Part shown: positions 8,792-17,765 of the stretch, one piece after another
Position numbering within the stretch: the first letter of the stretch is position 1
How the letters are laid out: the number at the start of each line of letters is the position of its first letter
NCBI GenBank assembly: GCA_910579275.1
Contig: CAJTTO010000007.1
Location: forward strand, 49,472-113,471
Length of the DNA: 64,000 nucleotides
Reading direction: 5' to 3'
Source of the DNA: an uncultured Lachnospiraceae bacterium
GTDB lineage: Bacteria > Bacillota > Clostridia > Lachnospirales > Lachnospiraceae
Translations under genes and position numbers: made by a program
The notes under the pieces: model-generated
The model's database searches: none
Seen by the model: only the letters and a program-made list of their open reading frames with translations
Told to the model about the DNA's origin: nothing

Positions 8792-11485
8792 CTACTTCGT
8801 CCCGTCAAAAAAGCTCATCTCCCACTTCTCGTTCTCGAACGCGAAGAACTGGTCGCAGCCGAGGTACAGCTTGGAGTCGCTTCGCATGACGGGCACGAGG
8901 AAGAACCCCCACTGATCCTTCGCCGCAAACACGAAGAACTTGACCTCGTCGTCCTCTATAATGTCCATCTCATCCTGCAGCAGGCACTCCGTGTACTTTT
9001 CATACTTTTCTATAATTTCCTCGTATGTCTTCTCCCTGTACTGCTCTTTCCTGTTGTGGTAGACATAGCGGTACTTGAGGATGCCGTCCCCGTCCTTGAG
9101 CATCAGCTCGAGGTGGGCAATGTTCCTGTTTCTGGACAGATGACCGCAGGTCTGTTCGCGGTCGAGACTGTAGATAAGCATTACTTCGCGGCTGTCGTGG
9201 GTCATGCCGCTGATGGAGTAGGGTATGGCGGGCATGGTGTAGCGCAGGTTCACGTCGGCAAAGCCGAGCTTCTTGGCATTGACATACTGGATGGCGCCCC
9301 TGACGCAGGCAAGCTTGAGCTCGGTGATGCTGCCTTTGCTGTTATCCCGGGTCTGCTGCTTAAACTCGATGCTCTTTCCGGGCACAAACTCCTTGAGCGC
9401 CTCGCGGAAGATGTCGATGCGGCAGGACTGCCCCGTAAGCTTTATCATGGAATAGGCGTCGAGCGTCCTGTTGGTATAAAATTCCAGCAGGAACTTGTTG
9501 ATGATGCTGTAGATGTCCGCCTTCAGCAAGAGCTCGATTTCCTTGATGTTGAACACCACGTCGGGGAAGGTGTGGTTGTATACCAGCTCCCCGTTCTCCC
9601 GCACCACGAGGTTCCAGCGGTCTATGCGCGTGATGCGCAGGTCCTCGTCCTCCTTGTCGTAATTCGACTGGAAGCGGTTCCTGACAATCCCCTCGCTCGC
9701 ATAGAATTTCTTCTTCATCTTGTCCGCTATCTCGAACAGGAAATAGAAGTTGTTCTTGACCATGTAGTAGTCGTCCCGCGTGTGGTTTTCGTACTGCTTG
9801 AAGCGCGTGGGGATGATTTCCTCCGCCGCGTCGTATGCCTTGTTGAGCCTGTCATAGACCTCGTCCTTCCCGAACTCGTCCACATAGCGGAAGATGTCCT
9901 CGCTCGCGACGGTGATGAGGTCGTCGATGTGCACCATTTCCTTCCTGCTGTAGTAGTTGGCAAACATGATCTTGATGTACTGCATGATGCGGTACGTGAT
10001 GTTGTCGCCGCCGAAGTTGGTGTCGCCGTTCTCGTAGGTTGTCTCGATGTCGACGCGGTATGCGACGCTGTCATTGCTGATGGTGAACTGGCTCGAGCAC
10101 AGGTCGGTCGTGCCGCCGCCGCAGTCGATAATCAGCGCGGAATACAGTGCGCCGTCCTCGTAGCGCTGCTTTTCTATCAGGCTGTTGATGGAGTTGTAGA
10201 TTACCGCCGTCCCCTCGTCAAGCATGTGCACCGCGTCAATCTCATACTCGGGCAGCAGCTCCGTGAACATCCGGTTAAACTGCTGCTTGAGCTTCACTGG
10301 GCTCGTGAGGTGGAGCTTTTTGAACCGGCATTTGAACCGCTGCTCGGCACACCGGATGACGTACAGGAGGTACTCCCGGATAATGGTTCCCCTGACGACC
10401 TTCGCGATATGCCCCTCCTTGTCCGTGACCTCCTGTACCTGTTCATAGCTCCCCACCCAACGTTTCATCTCATAAAAGATGCTGAACGACTCGTCGTAGT
10501 ATTTCACGCGGGTGTCCTTTTTCGCCTCGTAGCCGAAGTGGTATATGATGTTGTCCCTGTCGCTGCAGTCTGCCACGCACGCGACGGTCGGGAGCATCGG
10601 CACCCATTTTTTCTCGCTTTTCTCATTATTCAAAAAATAGACCTCATTGACGGCGTCAAGCTTCACGCGGTGGTTTAAGAGGTCATTGTTGTCATGGTTC
10701 TGTATGTAGCCGTAGTCGAGGTATGTGCCTGCGGTGGTGTTGGTGGTGCCAAAGTCAATGGACAGGATGGCGTCCGTGTCCTCGACCTCGCGGATTTCAA
10801 GGTCAACGAGCGGTATGCGGTAATAGTTGAGGCTGACAAGGGGCTTCTGTTCGATGTCATAGTAGACGCGGTAGAGGATGTCCGATTCCTTTTTTTCGAA
10901 AAACATCAGGTAGTATGCCTTGTGGTCGCTCAGCCTGACCGGCTGTGAGCCGTCCCGCTCGAGGAAAAAGCCCTCCGGATCCGCGCCGTCGCTCACGAGG
11001 TTCAGAATCGTACAGATTCCGTTGTCCTCGCCGACAAGCAGCACATTGGACTCCACGAGGTGGTTTATCACAACCTTGCTGATGTCATTTCGTTTGCTCC
11101 TGTCGATGCCTACCTGATACTTGTCATACAGCGAGAGGTCAAGCCCGTTGTAGAGGACGAGTCTTGCCGGATTATGGATGGTTCCCTCGTCCCGCAGGCA
11201 CGTCCCCATCTTCCGGAACAGCAGGTTGGACAGCCTGTCCATGCCGCCCTCCGCCTCGCGCCGGATGAGCAGCGCCTCCCGCTCGCCCCTGTAGCGGAGT
11301 ATGGTCTCAATCAGTTCATACCTGTTGAGCGGGTCGGTGATGCCCTTGATGATCTTTTCCTTGGTGCAGATGTCGCGCAGCTGGTAGGTCGTCATCTCCT
11401 CAAGGCTTTTCCTCCTGTAGGTGTTGCTGTAGGTCTTTACCGGACTGCTGTCCAGATGTAATGTGTATGACGGTTTGTTTGGCAT
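8792..11485 (-). CDS. Hsp70/actin-fold ATPase with N-terminal SAP-like region
   Basis: An 897-aa protein. Residues 241-253 (LSIDFGTTNTTAG) are the phosphate-1 motif and 451-462 (LIIDCGGGTTDL) the phosphate-2 motif of the Hsp70/actin family. TSPVKLKQQF and DEGTAVIY between them match the connect region and NEPTAAAL-type motif, and IKLTGQSCRI matches the adenosine motif. Unlike DnaK, 240 residues precede the ATPase. They include a SAP/Rho-N-like helix-extension-helix at about 27-66 (LEEMTTYQLRDIC), often a nucleic-acid or protein-binding fold. A typical DnaK substrate-binding domain is not evident. It lies inside the CIS operon, so a role as assembly chaperone or ATP-driven factor for sheath or spike loading is plausible. 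The J-domain protein at 28417-28869 may be its partner. Confidence 0.85.
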   Translation of the reverse strand: MPNKPSYTLHLDSSPVKTYSNTYRRKSLEEMTTYQLRDICTKEKIIKGITDPLNRYELIETILRYRGEREALLIRREAEGGMDRLSNLLFRKMGTCLRDEGTIHNPARLVLYNGLDLSLYDKYQVGIDRSKRNDISKVVINHLVESNVLLVGEDNGICTILNLVSDGADPEGFFLERDGSQPVRLSDHKAYYLMFFEKKESDILYRVYYDIEQKPLVSLNYYRIPLVDLEIREVEDTDAILSIDFGTTNTTAGTYLDYGYIQNHDNNDLLNHRVKLDAVNEVYFLNNEKSEKKWVPMLPTVACVADCSDRDNIIYHFGYEAKKDTRVKYYDESFSIFYEMKRWVGSYEQVQEVTDKEGHIAKVVRGTIIREYLLYVIRCAEQRFKCRFKKLHLTSPVKLKQQFNRMFTELLPEYEIDAVHMLDEGTAVIYNSINSLIEKQRYEDGALYSALIIDCGGGTTDLCSSQFTISNDSVAYRVDIETTYENGDTNFGGDNITYRIMQYIKIMFANYYSRKEMVHIDDLITVASEDIFRYVDEFGKDEVYDRLNKAYDAAEEIIPTRFKQYENHTRDDYYMVKNNFYFLFEIADKMKKKFYASEGIVRNRFQSNYDKEDEDLRITRIDRWNLVVRENGELVYNHTFPDVVFNIKEIELLLKADIYSIINKFLLEFYTNRTLDAYSMIKLTGQSCRIDIFREALKEFVPGKSIEFKQQTRDNSKGSITELKLACVRGAIQYVNAKKLGFADVNLRYTMPAIPYSISGMTHDSREVMLIYSLDREQTCGHLSRNRNIAHLELMLKDGDGILKYRYVYHNRKEQYREKTYEEIIEKYEKYTECLLQDEMDIIEDDEVKFFVFAAKDQWGFFLVPVMRSDSKLYLGCDQFFAFENEKWEMSFFDGTK

Positions 11486-11512
11486 GAATTCTCCCCTTTT
11501 CTGTTGTATTAT

Positions 11513-11542
11513 ACTGAGCGGTCAGTCTTTTCGACCGCCAGT
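11513..11542 (-). repeat. intergenic hairpin between the Hsp70-like and PP2C/TPR genes
   Basis: Arms GCGGTC (11518-11523) and GACCGC (11533-11538) form a perfect stem, extended by ACTG/CAGT with a one-base bulge. No T-run follows in the transcribed (minus) direction, so it is more likely an mRNA stability or attenuation element than a terminator. The gap holds no gene. Confidence 0.5.
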
Positions 11543-11554
11543 ATATATCGCTGG

Positions 11555-13519
11555 TTAATTGGTCACATCCACAGGGTCAGGCACTGCGTCGTCCTCGCTG
11601 TACAGCGCCTTCTGAAGCTGCTGCAGGGAAGTGATTGTGTTCCCCACTGCTGTGGCGCTGGATGTGTCGCCCAGATTATTGTAGGCGTCCCTTGCATTGC
11701 TTAACTCGTCAATTGCGGACTCGTAATCCCCGCACGCCATGTAGGACATTCCGTCAAGGACGCTCTGGAGCGCCTGCTGCTGGTCGGGCCCATACTGGGC
11801 GCCCTCCTGCTTGGAGCCTGCGTTCATCGCCTGGCTCACATTTCCTGTCTGCGCGTAGATTTCCTTTGCTGTGGCGAAGTACTCCGCCGCCTCGTCGTAA
11901 TTGCCGCTGTGCTGCGCCTCGTTGCCCTTCTGGATATAGCTGTCCGCCTCGGCTTCAAGCTCCTGCGTGGTCTGTTTCTTGATGTTTTCCTCGATGTTGT
12001 CGAGCTTGATGTTGACCAGCGAAATCCTGCTGTCCGCGTTTGCCACGTTGTAATCTTCTTTTGCAAGCTGGTACAGCTCCAGTGCGGTCTGGTACTGTGT
12101 CTTTGCCTGTACATAGAGTTTCTGATCCATGAGCGCCTGTCCTGAGCTTTCAAAGGATGCCGCGTCAAGCATCGCCTTTTCCCCATTGACTGTCCTGAGG
12201 TTGACATTTGCCACATCCCGCTTTGCCGTGTCATCAATGCTGTCGGCTGCCTTGGCGGCGGTTTCAAACGCCTCGGAAGCGGCGTCATAATTGTATGCAG
12301 ACAATGCTTCTGTTCCGTCCCGCATGTTCTCCGCATATGTTTTGTAAGTCTGTATCGCTTTATCATAATCGGTGTTTTCACCGTACTCGTTCTTTAATTC
12401 CTCCGATTTCCCAAGCGCTGCGCCATACTTATTTGCCGCCTTTTTGTACTCTCCCTCCGAGACTGCCTGCTCTGCCTCGGTCAGGTATCCTGATACGGCA
12501 TCATACACAAGCGCTGTCTGTTTTGCTGTGTACATCTTGGAATTTTTGCCCGCCTTTATCTTGTCCGCAAGCTCCACCGCCTCGTCAAACTGACCGTCGG
12601 CAGCAGCGTAATTCAATTCGTTCAGGTATGTAATTCCCCGCTCCTTCAGGGTAAGCATCTGTTCCGCATTCTTTTTATTCGAGCGGTATTTCATGAAAAA
12701 AATGGTCAGGCAGACCATAAGCACGGTTACCAGTACCGTGGAGACAATCTTCACAACCTTCTTGATTTTGCCCGCCTTGGGATTGTTGTAGACCTTGTCC
12801 ACGAACACGGTGGCTATGGTGTAATTTTCCAGCAGGGTGCGCTGGTGGCTCAGCACGATGTCCTCCATGTTGGTGCACACGGTCTCCGGCTCGGACGCGC
12901 CGTCTATGGAGTCAAGTATCTCCGCGTCCCCGACCGACTCCCAGATTCCCCTGGTCAGCAGGCAGATAATGTCGCCGTCCTCGAGCTTTCTCTTCTTGGA
13001 AAATACCGGGGAAAACCTTCCGGGCTGTCCCAGGTAGCTGTACAGGTTGTGGCGCTCTTCATGGCCTGCAACCTGGTCAATGGGGATTTCCTCATTGTCC
13101 GCCATCCGCTGGCTGAGCGACGTGTCCTTGGTGCGGAACTTGATGTTGCCATTCCTGATGGTGATAAGTCTGGCATTCCCGGCATGGGCATAGCGGAACT
13201 TTTTGTAATCGGTCAGCACGACCACCATGCTCACCTCGAGCCGGATTTCCTTTGACTCCTTGAGCAGTACCCTGTGGGCAATATTCAGATATTTCTTACA
13301 CTTTCCCTTGGACATGCCGGGATTTTCCGTGAAGGCTGTAATCAGCTCCGTGACTGCCATCTTGGCACTCTCCGCATGCTGGTCGTTGTCTATGCCGTCC
13401 GCGATACAGTAGCACGCATAATCCTTCAGCTCCACGAACGCAAAATAATCCGAGTTAATCAGATAGCTTCCGGACTCCGATATGAACTTTGTCTTAAATG
13501 ATGCATTTTCCTTGCGCAT
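11555..13519 (-). CDS. PP2C-like domain, TM and TPR-like repeat protein, probably catalytically weak
   Basis: Residues 1-240 follow the PP2C fold order: CIADGIDNDQHAESA, then RYAHAGNARLITIRNG, then LLTRGIWESV, then ENYTIATVFV. The metal-binding signatures are altered: the GG after ADG is missing, the expected S-D-G is T-R-G, and the terminal D-N is E-N. The copy at 20577-21416 keeps all of these, so this one is likely a pseudophosphatase or has changed chemistry. A membrane helix at about 255-276 is followed by about 375 residues of Ala/Tyr-rich helical repeats (GEYKKAANKYGAAL, GNYDEAAEYFATA) typical of TPR-like solenoids, presumably outside the membrane. It may sense or dock phosphoproteins of the system and anchor it to the envelope. 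Confidence 0.8.
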   Translation of the reverse strand: MRKENASFKTKFISESGSYLINSDYFAFVELKDYACYCIADGIDNDQHAESAKMAVTELITAFTENPGMSKGKCKKYLNIAHRVLLKESKEIRLEVSMVVVLTDYKKFRYAHAGNARLITIRNGNIKFRTKDTSLSQRMADNEEIPIDQVAGHEERHNLYSYLGQPGRFSPVFSKKRKLEDGDIICLLTRGIWESVGDAEILDSIDGASEPETVCTNMEDIVLSHQRTLLENYTIATVFVDKVYNNPKAGKIKKVVKIVSTVLVTVLMVCLTIFFMKYRSNKKNAEQMLTLKERGITYLNELNYAAADGQFDEAVELADKIKAGKNSKMYTAKQTALVYDAVSGYLTEAEQAVSEGEYKKAANKYGAALGKSEELKNEYGENTDYDKAIQTYKTYAENMRDGTEALSAYNYDAASEAFETAAKAADSIDDTAKRDVANVNLRTVNGEKAMLDAASFESSGQALMDQKLYVQAKTQYQTALELYQLAKEDYNVANADSRISLVNIKLDNIEENIKKQTTQELEAEADSYIQKGNEAQHSGNYDEAAEYFATAKEIYAQTGNVSQAMNAGSKQEGAQYGPDQQQALQSVLDGMSYMACGDYESAIDELSNARDAYNNLGDTSSATAVGNTITSLQQLQKALYSEDDAVPDPVDVTN

Positions 13520-13572
13520 ACAAACCTTATCCTCTCTATCTTACTTTTATAAAGCTTTTGTATAGACAGAAT

Positions 13573-14115
13573 CTATTCCATATACCAAAGTGCTACCATA
13601 TGGAACACAATTCCCATATATACAATTGTGTCGTATATAATTATCCGAAAAAAACTTGCTATTCTTGTCCTTGTCTCTCCGACATTATGTAATACTAAAC
13701 CAAAACATATTACTGATGGGATAATACTGATTAAAAGGAAACAAATTAAATAAGATAATTTTATTGCCCCCAAATAGCTGTACCCCCAATAATTAAAAAA
13801 CCATATGTACGCAGCGATAAGCGCCGATGCCCATACATCTGCAAAATAAAATACGGATTTAAAGTTACCTTGCATTACTTTTACCCGAAACTTATTCAAA
13901 TGTAGTCTACATGCATTTTTTACAAATACTAACTCTATGAATATAAAATTAATTAAAAATACTAATGTTCCTATAAAATTAAACCAAATATTATTCATTT
14001 CAACGGAAGCTTTTACATACCACCTAAATAAAATTAATATTCCTATAAAGAAAAATGTAAATAAACATTTGCTTTTAAAATTTGGACTGTTACTATCATC
14101 ATATTGATAACGCAT
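13573..14115 (-). CDS. 4-TM membrane protein, candidate immunity protein
   Basis: A 180-aa protein with about four hydrophobic helices (around 20-35, 45-65, 90-110 and 120-140) and a positively charged loop. It is related to its neighbour at 14183-14743: compare CRIYCFFRHMICNLLINTGIV with TRIASFFRIIIYDTIVYMGIV near the C-terminus. The coding sequence is much more AT-rich than the structural genes around it. Downstream position after a glycine-rich putative toxin suggests self-protection against a membrane-acting effector. This is inference from context; no family is recognised. Confidence 0.6.
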   Translation of the reverse strand: MRYQYDDSNSPNFKSKCLFTFFFIGILILFRWYVKASVEMNNIWFNFIGTLVFLINFIFIELVFVKNACRLHLNKFRVKVMQGNFKSVFYFADVWASALIAAYIWFFNYWGYSYLGAIKLSYLICFLLISIIPSVICFGLVLHNVGETRTRIASFFRIIIYDTIVYMGIVFHMVALWYME

Positions 14116-14182
14116 GCTTTACTTCTCCTATCTTCTTTCTTCTAATTCATTTAGCATCCGCAAACTTGTTTTCCTGATTTAG

Positions 14183-14743
14183 CTAAACCTGTCTCATAAA
14201 TATTACAAAAAAAATTAAATTCAATACTATTCCTGTATTTATTAGCAAATTACATATCATATGACGAAAAAAACAATAAATTCTGCATCTTAAACTATTT
14301 CGCCTTTTTAAAATAATCATCATATAAATTAATTCTAAGAAAAAAAACAAAATAAATATAATAATATACAAATATGCATCCAATTTAATCTCTCTAACAA
14401 TATTTATGTTAAAAAACAGCAAATACACAGAAATACCGTAAGTTACACAGCATCCATAGATATATAATATACATGAGATTTTTCCCTTATAAAATTCTGT
14501 ATGTACAATATTTAAGTTATCTATGCATGTATGGTATACAAAAAATATTTCAAGTATCAGAAAACATATCAAAAACATTATCTGTTCAATTACATATATT
14601 TCATATTTCTGTGTTTCTATGGCGAATTTTGCCACCTTAAAATAAGATACCGTAATAATATAAAAAAGGATAAAAAATAAATGGCATTTTATATTTGCCC
14701 TTGGTGTATATTTCTTGCTTTGCCTCAAATCATTGTGTCCCAT
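14183..14743 (-). CDS. 4-TM membrane protein, candidate immunity protein (paralogue)
   Basis: A 186-aa, strongly AT-rich gene whose start overlaps the end of the glycine-rich gene (14730-15602) by 14 bases, so translation is probably coupled. It has four predicted membrane helices, with a C-terminal pattern shared with the 13573-14115 protein. Paired polytopic immunity proteins are known for pore-forming T6SS effectors; the assignment here is from gene order, size and topology. Confidence 0.62.
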   Translation of the reverse strand: MGHNDLRQSKKYTPRANIKCHLFFILFYIITVSYFKVAKFAIETQKYEIYVIEQIMFLICFLILEIFFVYHTCIDNLNIVHTEFYKGKISCILYIYGCCVTYGISVYLLFFNINIVREIKLDAYLYIIIFILFFFLELIYMMIILKRRNSLRCRIYCFFRHMICNLLINTGIVLNLIFFVIFMRQV

Positions 14744-15602
14744 AACTTTCTTCGTCTTCCTCTTTATTTTTTAACCAATCAGGTTTATATTTTTCCCAAA
14801 TCTTTTTGGCAAAATCCTCTGGATCATCTGACAATATGCTAATTGTATTGCTTAATGCCCACCCCTTAATAAACCCACTCAAAATTCCTCCAAACTGTTT
14901 CGTTATATACTTATTTGAATCAAGTCCCCTCCACACCAACATAAAAGATTTTCTCGCCCTTTCAAATGTTTTATAAAGACCATATCCATATCCTTCTCTG
15001 ACCTGATGAGGAATAAATATATTTGTATCATTCCAGTCTGGTCCTGCGCCTCCTATGTACCCAGCAAAAATTCCAGCGCCCGTATTACACAATATACCAC
15101 ATGTGCTTTGTCCAGTTGAATATGACTGTAACCCACCAATCGCTCCATTTACTATCATTTGACCAGATACGCCTAATGGTGAAGCTGCTACTGCACCACT
15201 TATAGCGCCTCCAAAACCAGCTATCGCCACTTGATACCAGTCTACCTTCCCTTCCCCAGATGCCTTTTGTAATGCATAATTGGTTACCGAACTAATTCCT
15301 CCTACCAAGGCGGCACTTCCCGCAACAACAAGACCAGCTGCAAGACCTCCTGTCGCCACACATGCTGCTGCGACAAGACCTCCGACAACAACTGCAGCTG
15401 CAATTCCCCAAATAGCTGTAATTAATTTTTTATTTTCTTCATAATGTTTATATACTGGTTCATCGCAAAACTTTTCCAGTGCTTCTTTCCAGCTTGCTTC
15501 TATATCCACATTATCATCTGTCAAAACATTTATGTTTTCATTTAATGATAATGTCCCGCCCTCTCCAAGTGGACACGCAAGCGCATATATTGCATTTTTC
15601 AT
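14730..15602 (-). CDS. glycine/alanine-rich putative membrane-active effector
   Basis: A 290-aa protein. Residues about 60-105 (AIWGIAAAVVVGGLVAAACVATGG and on) and about 125-160 (AGFGGAISGAVAASPLG) are Gly/Ala-rich hydrophobic stretches with G...G spacing, as in glycine-zipper membrane-inserting proteins. The C-terminal 100 residues are soluble and charged. It lies directly after the PAAR-like and chaperone-like genes and before two polytopic membrane proteins, the standard order PAAR - chaperone - effector - immunity. Activity (pore or other) is inferred; no enzymatic motif is seen. No classical signal peptide is present. Confidence 0.6.
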   Translation of the reverse strand: MKNAIYALACPLGEGGTLSLNENINVLTDDNVDIEASWKEALEKFCDEPVYKHYEENKKLITAIWGIAAAVVVGGLVAAACVATGGLAAGLVVAGSAALVGGISSVTNYALQKASGEGKVDWYQVAIAGFGGAISGAVAASPLGVSGQMIVNGAIGGLQSYSTGQSTCGILCNTGAGIFAGYIGGAGPDWNDTNIFIPHQVREGYGYGLYKTFERARKSFMLVWRGLDSNKYITKQFGGILSGFIKGWALSNTISILSDDPEDFAKKIWEKYKPDWLKNKEEDEESYGTQ

Positions 15603-15604
15603 TC

Positions 15605-16231
15605 TTAATCCCTTTCAATTTTTCTCACACTGTCCGCAACTTGGATAAAAATATCTTTCCATATATCTGCATCACGATACCGGCAGTTAAACACTCCATG
15701 TAATATGTTCTCCTTTAAAGGAGCAAAAAACATAAAATTATAAATCTGTTCATCTATGGCAGGACTTTTATAATCAAAATATGATATATTCATTCTGCCT
15801 TCTACAATATGCTCTGCCTCACCCTGACTATCTGCAATATTCCCTGCCATATCAATGTATTTCTCATCAAAAAAAACTGTCGCTGGCTGTATTGTTTTTA
15901 TTACTTTTTTCATTTTCTCAGTAAATAACTGTATATCTCCGTTATCAATCTTCTGGGGTATAAGATTAAAGGAAAAGTTAATATCCGTATTTTTATTTGT
16001 CTTTATGATTTGCGGTCGGCTGCTCATCGGATATTTTAACATTGCAAGTTTTTCTGGCATATCTTCAAACATTTTAGGTAAGTAAACCGATACCTGACCT
16101 TCAAACAATTCCAGAGGTTCAAACTCATATAGTTCTTCCTTTATTTGCACTCCCCCATAAATATCACCTACTACTCCCGCCTTATATGCATTTTTTTCTC
16201 TAATTATTTTTTCATCTATGTATCTGCTCAC
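15605..16231 (-). CDS. DcrB/DUF1795-like protein, candidate effector chaperone
   Basis: The GTG at 16231 is preferred because its GTGA overlaps the stop of the PAAR-like gene and a GGAGGAGG run precedes it; an upstream in-frame start would overlap that gene by 130 bases. The 208-aa product shares a layout with the protein at 50862-51470: V..YLPKMFEDMPEKLAMLKYP, R.P.II.T...D....FS, and a C-terminal LH.GVFNC.Y.D...WK. This resembles the DcrB/PsbP-like (DUF1795) fold found in EagR chaperones that stabilise T6SS effectors with membrane segments. Its position directly before a glycine-rich hydrophobic effector fits that role. Confidence 0.6.
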   Translation of the reverse strand: MSRYIDEKIIREKNAYKAGVVGDIYGGVQIKEELYEFEPLELFEGQVSVYLPKMFEDMPEKLAMLKYPMSSRPQIIKTNKNTDINFSFNLIPQKIDNGDIQLFTEKMKKVIKTIQPATVFFDEKYIDMAGNIADSQGEAEHIVEGRMNISYFDYKSPAIDEQIYNFMFFAPLKENILHGVFNCRYRDADIWKDIFIQVADSVRKIERD

Positions 16232-16638
16232 TCTTCCTCCTCCTGCCCTGATGAAACTGGCTGAATCAAACCTCCATATTTGCATACTAAATATGAGTCT
16301 GTTGTCACTGTTTTCACATTTCCCCCATATATATTTCTTTCCATGCAGTCCCGCCACTTTCCAATAATTTCAGGACAACACTTACACCCCGTTATTGTTG
16401 CTCCATCTTTCCCCGCATCTCCATATTTTTGAAGCGTAACCGTCTCCGTATCACATGGTGGTGTCTCACAGGTACAGACCCCAAAGTAACTAATATTATC
16501 ATCCACAATGCAGTCATCTTCCAAAATTTGTGCCTTTTCTTTAATATATATGCCGTGCGACAGCGGCAGATTTAATTTTCGTGCATGCGAACCAAAATCA
16601 CACGTTAACAGCGCACCCCTTACCAAATATTCAGACAT
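16228..16638 (-). CDS. PAAR-like tip protein (DUF4280 type)
   Basis: A 136-aa protein from ATG 16638 (GAGGAG ribosome site); a longer frame to 16722 overlaps the upstream gene and lacks a site. It opens with EYLVRGALLTCDFGSHARKL and continues with D.NI.YFGVC.C..PPC, GCKCCPEI, W...., and a final SYLVCKYGGLI. This is the layout of DUF4280, a Cys-containing PAAR-like family that caps VgrG spikes and links them to effectors. Metal binding by the Cys cluster is likely. It stands alone here, unlike the DUF4280-like segment fused into the GH19 proteins. Confidence 0.75.
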   Translation of the reverse strand: MSEYLVRGALLTCDFGSHARKLNLPLSHGIYIKEKAQILEDDCIVDDNISYFGVCTCETPPCDTETVTLQKYGDAGKDGATITGCKCCPEIIGKWRDCMERNIYGGNVKTVTTDSYLVCKYGGLIQPVSSGQEEEE

Positions 16639-16640
16639 AA

Positions 16641-17168
16641 TTACTCCTCTATTTCTACTTCCTCCAAAATGAATCCTTTCGCTCTGCGGACTAATAATGC
16701 TTCTAAAATGTCCATTCTCCATATGCCCGCATCCCTTGGTGCATCCCTAACAAAAAAAGCCGCTGTATCACCCAGTTTACTTTTCTTTAATACCATTTTC
16801 TTTAATACTGTATGAAAGTTTGAAAAAATGCTTTTATCACTTAACGCATCTTTTGTTTGAAATAACGGCAAAACATATTCATCAGCCAGTCCATTCACTT
16901 TATCAAGTAAAATAATTTCTTTAAACTCCATATTCGGTTCATACAGTTCTAATACTTTTTGAATTTTTTTTGACACTATCAAAAAAGGAATACTAACAAT
17001 ATCCACAAACTCCGTCTCCGGATTTGGTCTTATTTCCAGTATGATACGTTTCGGAACATTTTCATAGCAGCCCTTATACAATTCCTGCACTACTAACCTT
17101 TTTTGCCAGTTTATTATAATCGGTCTATTTACGAAATTAATATTTTCTTTCATACGAAAATACAGCAT
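16641..17168 (-). CDS. accessory protein Y of the spike module
   Basis: A 175-aa protein, start ATG 17168 with GAGGT 4 nt before it. Related to 51485-51982: compare DIVSIPFLIVSKKIQKVLELY with DVIVFPCLMVSRTVRDVMTQY, then F..IIL.DK......Y..P, and a C-terminal R.DI.E..L.R...G..L.E. The alpha/beta pattern is faintly like immunity-type families such as DUF1629, but the presence of one copy beside each spike set argues for a spike adaptor. Function unknown. Confidence 0.55.
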   Translation of the reverse strand: MLYFRMKENINFVNRPIIINWQKRLVVQELYKGCYENVPKRIILEIRPNPETEFVDIVSIPFLIVSKKIQKVLELYEPNMEFKEIILLDKVNGLADEYVLPLFQTKDALSDKSIFSNFHTVLKKMVLKKSKLGDTAAFFVRDAPRDAGIWRMDILEALLVRRAKGFILEEVEIEE

Positions 17169-17175
17169 TTTCACC

Positions 17176-17760
17176 TCACAATTTAAAATCCAGTTCCCAT
17201 CCTGGAATCATATATTTACTGTAACTAACACAAAACTTATCGGTCTTTTCAATTTTTTTAAAATATGTCGCGTCCTTGATTACAGGAATTAGCATTTGAA
17301 GAATCTCTCCAACCACCTGGTAATACATTTCATAATATTTCAGTCTCACTTCCTGCATGTCAGAATAATCAAAACCTATAATATTTTTCTGCGCCTTTTT
17401 TTGAAATATGTCCATCTCTCTTTCAAAATACTGAAAAATGAATTCTGGTGTCCAAAATGCGCTTACCTCAAACGAATCTAAGTAAAACCTTTCATCATAT
17501 AATGAAAATAAAATTTTGTGGCTTTTTGTTATACATGATGAAAACAAATAACATATATGAAAAATTTCTATCTTATTTTTTTCGCCTCTTTGCTGCGCTT
17601 CATATCCCATGAGAAATAAGTCTTCCACCAAATCTTGAAATTGCCTTTTAATTTTTTCCCAATTCAAATATAAATAATTTTGAATATTATTCATATCTTC
17701 AAAAAATTCATCAATCAGGACTTCTTCTAAATATTCATCTCTTTGCTCTATGGTCATCAT
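17176..17760 (-). CDS. accessory protein X of the spike module
   Basis: A 194-aa acidic, helical, Tyr/Phe-rich protein. It occupies the same slot as 52000-52554 (next to accessory Y). Similarity to that protein is low and I base equivalence on gene order and length. No signal peptide or domain recognised. It is translated directly after the VgrG-like gene (6-base gap), so it may be a spike adaptor or loading factor. Confidence 0.5.
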   Translation of the reverse strand: MMTIEQRDEYLEEVLIDEFFEDMNNIQNYLYLNWEKIKRQFQDLVEDLFLMGYEAQQRGEKNKIEIFHICYLFSSCITKSHKILFSLYDERFYLDSFEVSAFWTPEFIFQYFEREMDIFQKKAQKNIIGFDYSDMQEVRLKYYEMYYQVVGEILQMLIPVIKDATYFKKIEKTDKFCVSYSKYMIPGWELDFKL

Positions 17761-17765
17761 AATGT

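Noticed and set aside
8780..10678. Long plus-strand open frame of over 600 codons opposite the Hsp70-like gene
   Set aside because: It is antisense to a gene with clear motifs, is Val/Leu/Ala/Asp-biased as expected from GC-rich reverse codons, and has no domain.
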